Shown here: positions 62,866 through 64,000 of the stretch, in pieces
How the letters are laid out: each line of letters begins with the position of its first letter
Position numbering within the stretch: position 1 is the first letter of the stretch
Origin: Cerasicoccus frondis
GTDB taxonomy: Bacteria > Verrucomicrobiota > Verrucomicrobiia > Opitutales > Cerasicoccaceae
Length of the DNA stretch: 64,000 bases
Assembly: GCA_031296915.1 (NCBI GenBank)
Contig: JAVDPC010000020.1
Location: 1 to 64,000, forward strand
Direction of reading: 5' to 3'
Made by a program: the position numbers and the translations under genes
The notes under the pieces: generated by a model
What the model was told of the DNA's origin: nothing
Seen by the model: only the letters and a program-made list of their open reading frames with translations
Databases searched by the model: none

Positions 62866-63137
62866 TAGAGCACTTTTCATCTAGATTGTCCGATCAGGCC
62901 GCAGTGATTTTTCGTGTCCAGCAAGGCGGCTTGAGCGTCGCAGGCTGGAAGCCTGTGAGCGAAAAGCCAACAACGCTGGCGCGGAAAAGCACTCGGTTTT
63001 GGGCTTGGGGCCAGATTGGAAGTTCGCGGCGTTGGCATTTCAATCACGGGCTTCCAGCCCGCTCAATCAAAGCCGCCTTGCGCTGCATCCAATCTCTACC
63101 CCACCTGACTCGGCAAATATAGATGAAAAGTGCTCTA
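62866..63137. mobile_element. MITE with perfect 18-bp terminal inverted repeats
   Basis: A 272-bp element with ends TAGAGCACTTTTCATCTA and its exact reverse complement (63120-63137). Counting the outer TA as target duplication, the ends are GAGCAC...GTGCTC, as expected of IS630/Tc1-mariner type elements. The inner parts are also long inverted repeats: GCAAGGCGGCTT with its complement, and two REP-like hairpins CAGGCT-GGA-AGCCTG and CGGGCT-TCC-AGCCCG. It has no coding capacity. A related left end exists at 74-138. The transposase is not in this window. Confidence 0.85.
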
Positions 63138-64000
63138 ATGCTCCGGTGCAAGCTCGGCGGCGAACGCCTGATAATCGCCAATTTCCGCGCCATGGCCGTC
63201 ATAGAGATTCGACTCGAACGCGTAGAAAAACCCTTCGTAACCAAAGGCTTGCATACGCTCACGACAGAGATCCAGCACCGCGACGTCGCCACCGCCGGTG
63301 TTTTCCGCCCAGCGCACGAGACTGGGCTCATGCTCTGCGGCGAGCGCCGCCAGATACTTCGCAGGCGACCACGCATTGCGATCCATTGAAGCGTCGTCAC
63401 TGAAGCTCGGATCACTATCCAGCCACGTGCAGTAGACGATGACGCTCGGGTCGCGGATTCCTTGAATCAACCGCTGAAAATCCAGCCCCCGCTGCACTTC
63501 GCCCGTGCGTTCCTTCGGCGAATCACCACTCAACGTGCTCGCCAGCGCCTCCTGAAAAGACGCGGGCCGCATGCCCCACGACGGGTAAAGCATAGCCAGG
63601 GGCGCCTTGCTAAACTGCCTCACAGTATGGATTTGCCAATCGTGATAATTTTGCAGCGCGCCGAGATGTCAGACCAGAAAATCGCGGGCCGTGGTCGGCG
63701 TCGACAGGCCGCTGCCGGGAAGCCAACCCGGCGTTGGGCAGGGCGCAAGCCCTTGGGCCAAACCAGTCGCCTTGCCCTGCGCAAGATCCCCAAAAGACCA
63801 GTAGCAATTGGCATGGCCGTTAAATTGCTGCGCGGGGTAAGCCAACTCGCCGTATTTCATCCAGCCCAAGCGCACCAGTACGAAGTCGTCGCGCAACACC
63901 CGAAACACATGCCGTACATAGCGCTCCTGTGCATCGCGCACCGCCTGGCTGAAGACCGCATTGGGGATATCGACGCCAGGCTCAGAGGAGCAAAAGACGT
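63135..64000 (-). pseudogene. Glycosidase-like gene interrupted by an in-frame TGA, 5' end outside the window
   Basis: The frame is open from the window edge to a TGA at 63669-63671, and continues in the same frame to a TAG at 63135-63137. The text on both sides is one protein: ...STPTTARDFLV, stop, HLGALQNYHDWQIHTVRQ.... A single TGG (Trp) to TGA change explains it. The visible part contains CSSEPGVDIP, VLVRLGWMKYGELAYP and VRWAENTGGG, which look like TIM-barrel glycoside hydrolase strands with Glu residues, but I cannot name a family. It may be a true pseudogene, a sequencing error, or an in-frame read-through. The right TIR of the MITE supplies the last stop codon. Confidence 0.6.

Overview
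The window looks like chromosomal DNA from a member of the Verrucomicrobiota, most likely a marine Opitutae/Puniceicoccales-type bacterium. This is inferred from the mix of genes: PEP-CTERM secreted proteins, a very large repeat-rich surface protein with a verrucomicrobial type of C-terminus, a large GspK/PilX-like protein of the 'Verru_Chthon cassette A' kind, a LacI-controlled sugar locus with a pectate-lyase-like protein and a two-Rossmann FAD oxidoreductase, and frequent gene starts without a Shine-Dalgarno sequence. There are 31 intact or near-intact protein genes, one interrupted gene, and one tRNA-Phe.

Region by region. (1) 1-632 holds no convincing gene. It contains a degenerate inverted-repeat element and a small array of 23-bp palindromic repeats. 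(2) 633-12867 is a minus-strand urea module: outer-membrane protein, urea ABC transporter urtABCDE, urea carboxylase and allophanate hydrolase. A good sigma-54 type promoter sits in front, and a hairpin that probably limits read-through lies between urtA and urtB. No urease genes are present, so urea would be split by the ATP-dependent urea amidolyase route. (3) 13018-14790 is an orphan sensor kinase. (4) 14893-22694 is a TetR-controlled efflux operon (TetR, outer-membrane factor, adaptor, Bcr/CflA-type MFS pump, RND pump). (5) 22721-35261 carries a sulfotransferase, a PEP-CTERM P-domain protein and an 11-kb gene for a 3,671-residue surface protein. (6) 35491-41281 is a second, paralogous tripartite RND pump. 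(7) 41371-44905 carries an SGNH hydrolase, typA/bipA, a Pmp3-type membrane peptide and tRNA-Phe. (8) 45047-50183 carries the GspK-like protein, a secreted protein of unknown role and a secreted alpha/beta hydrolase. (9) 50194-61877 is a carbohydrate locus: GH42-like glycosidase, GPH-type sugar symporter, FAD oxidoreductase, LacI regulator, PEP-CTERM protein, pectate-lyase-like beta-helix protein and class I mannose-6-phosphate isomerase. (10) 61945-64000 has a family 2 glycosyltransferase, a 272-bp MITE with perfect 18-bp ends, and a broken glycosidase-like gene that runs off the window.

The most notable items are: the urea transporter joined to urea amidolyase under a probable sigma-54 promoter; the MITE that landed inside a stop codon without changing the protein, with a partial relative 62 kb away; the 23-bp palindrome array; the operator-like sites around the LacI gene; the TetR operator in front of a pump operon that also carries an MFS pump; and the giant surface protein with five 545-bp internal repeats between two paralogous pumps.
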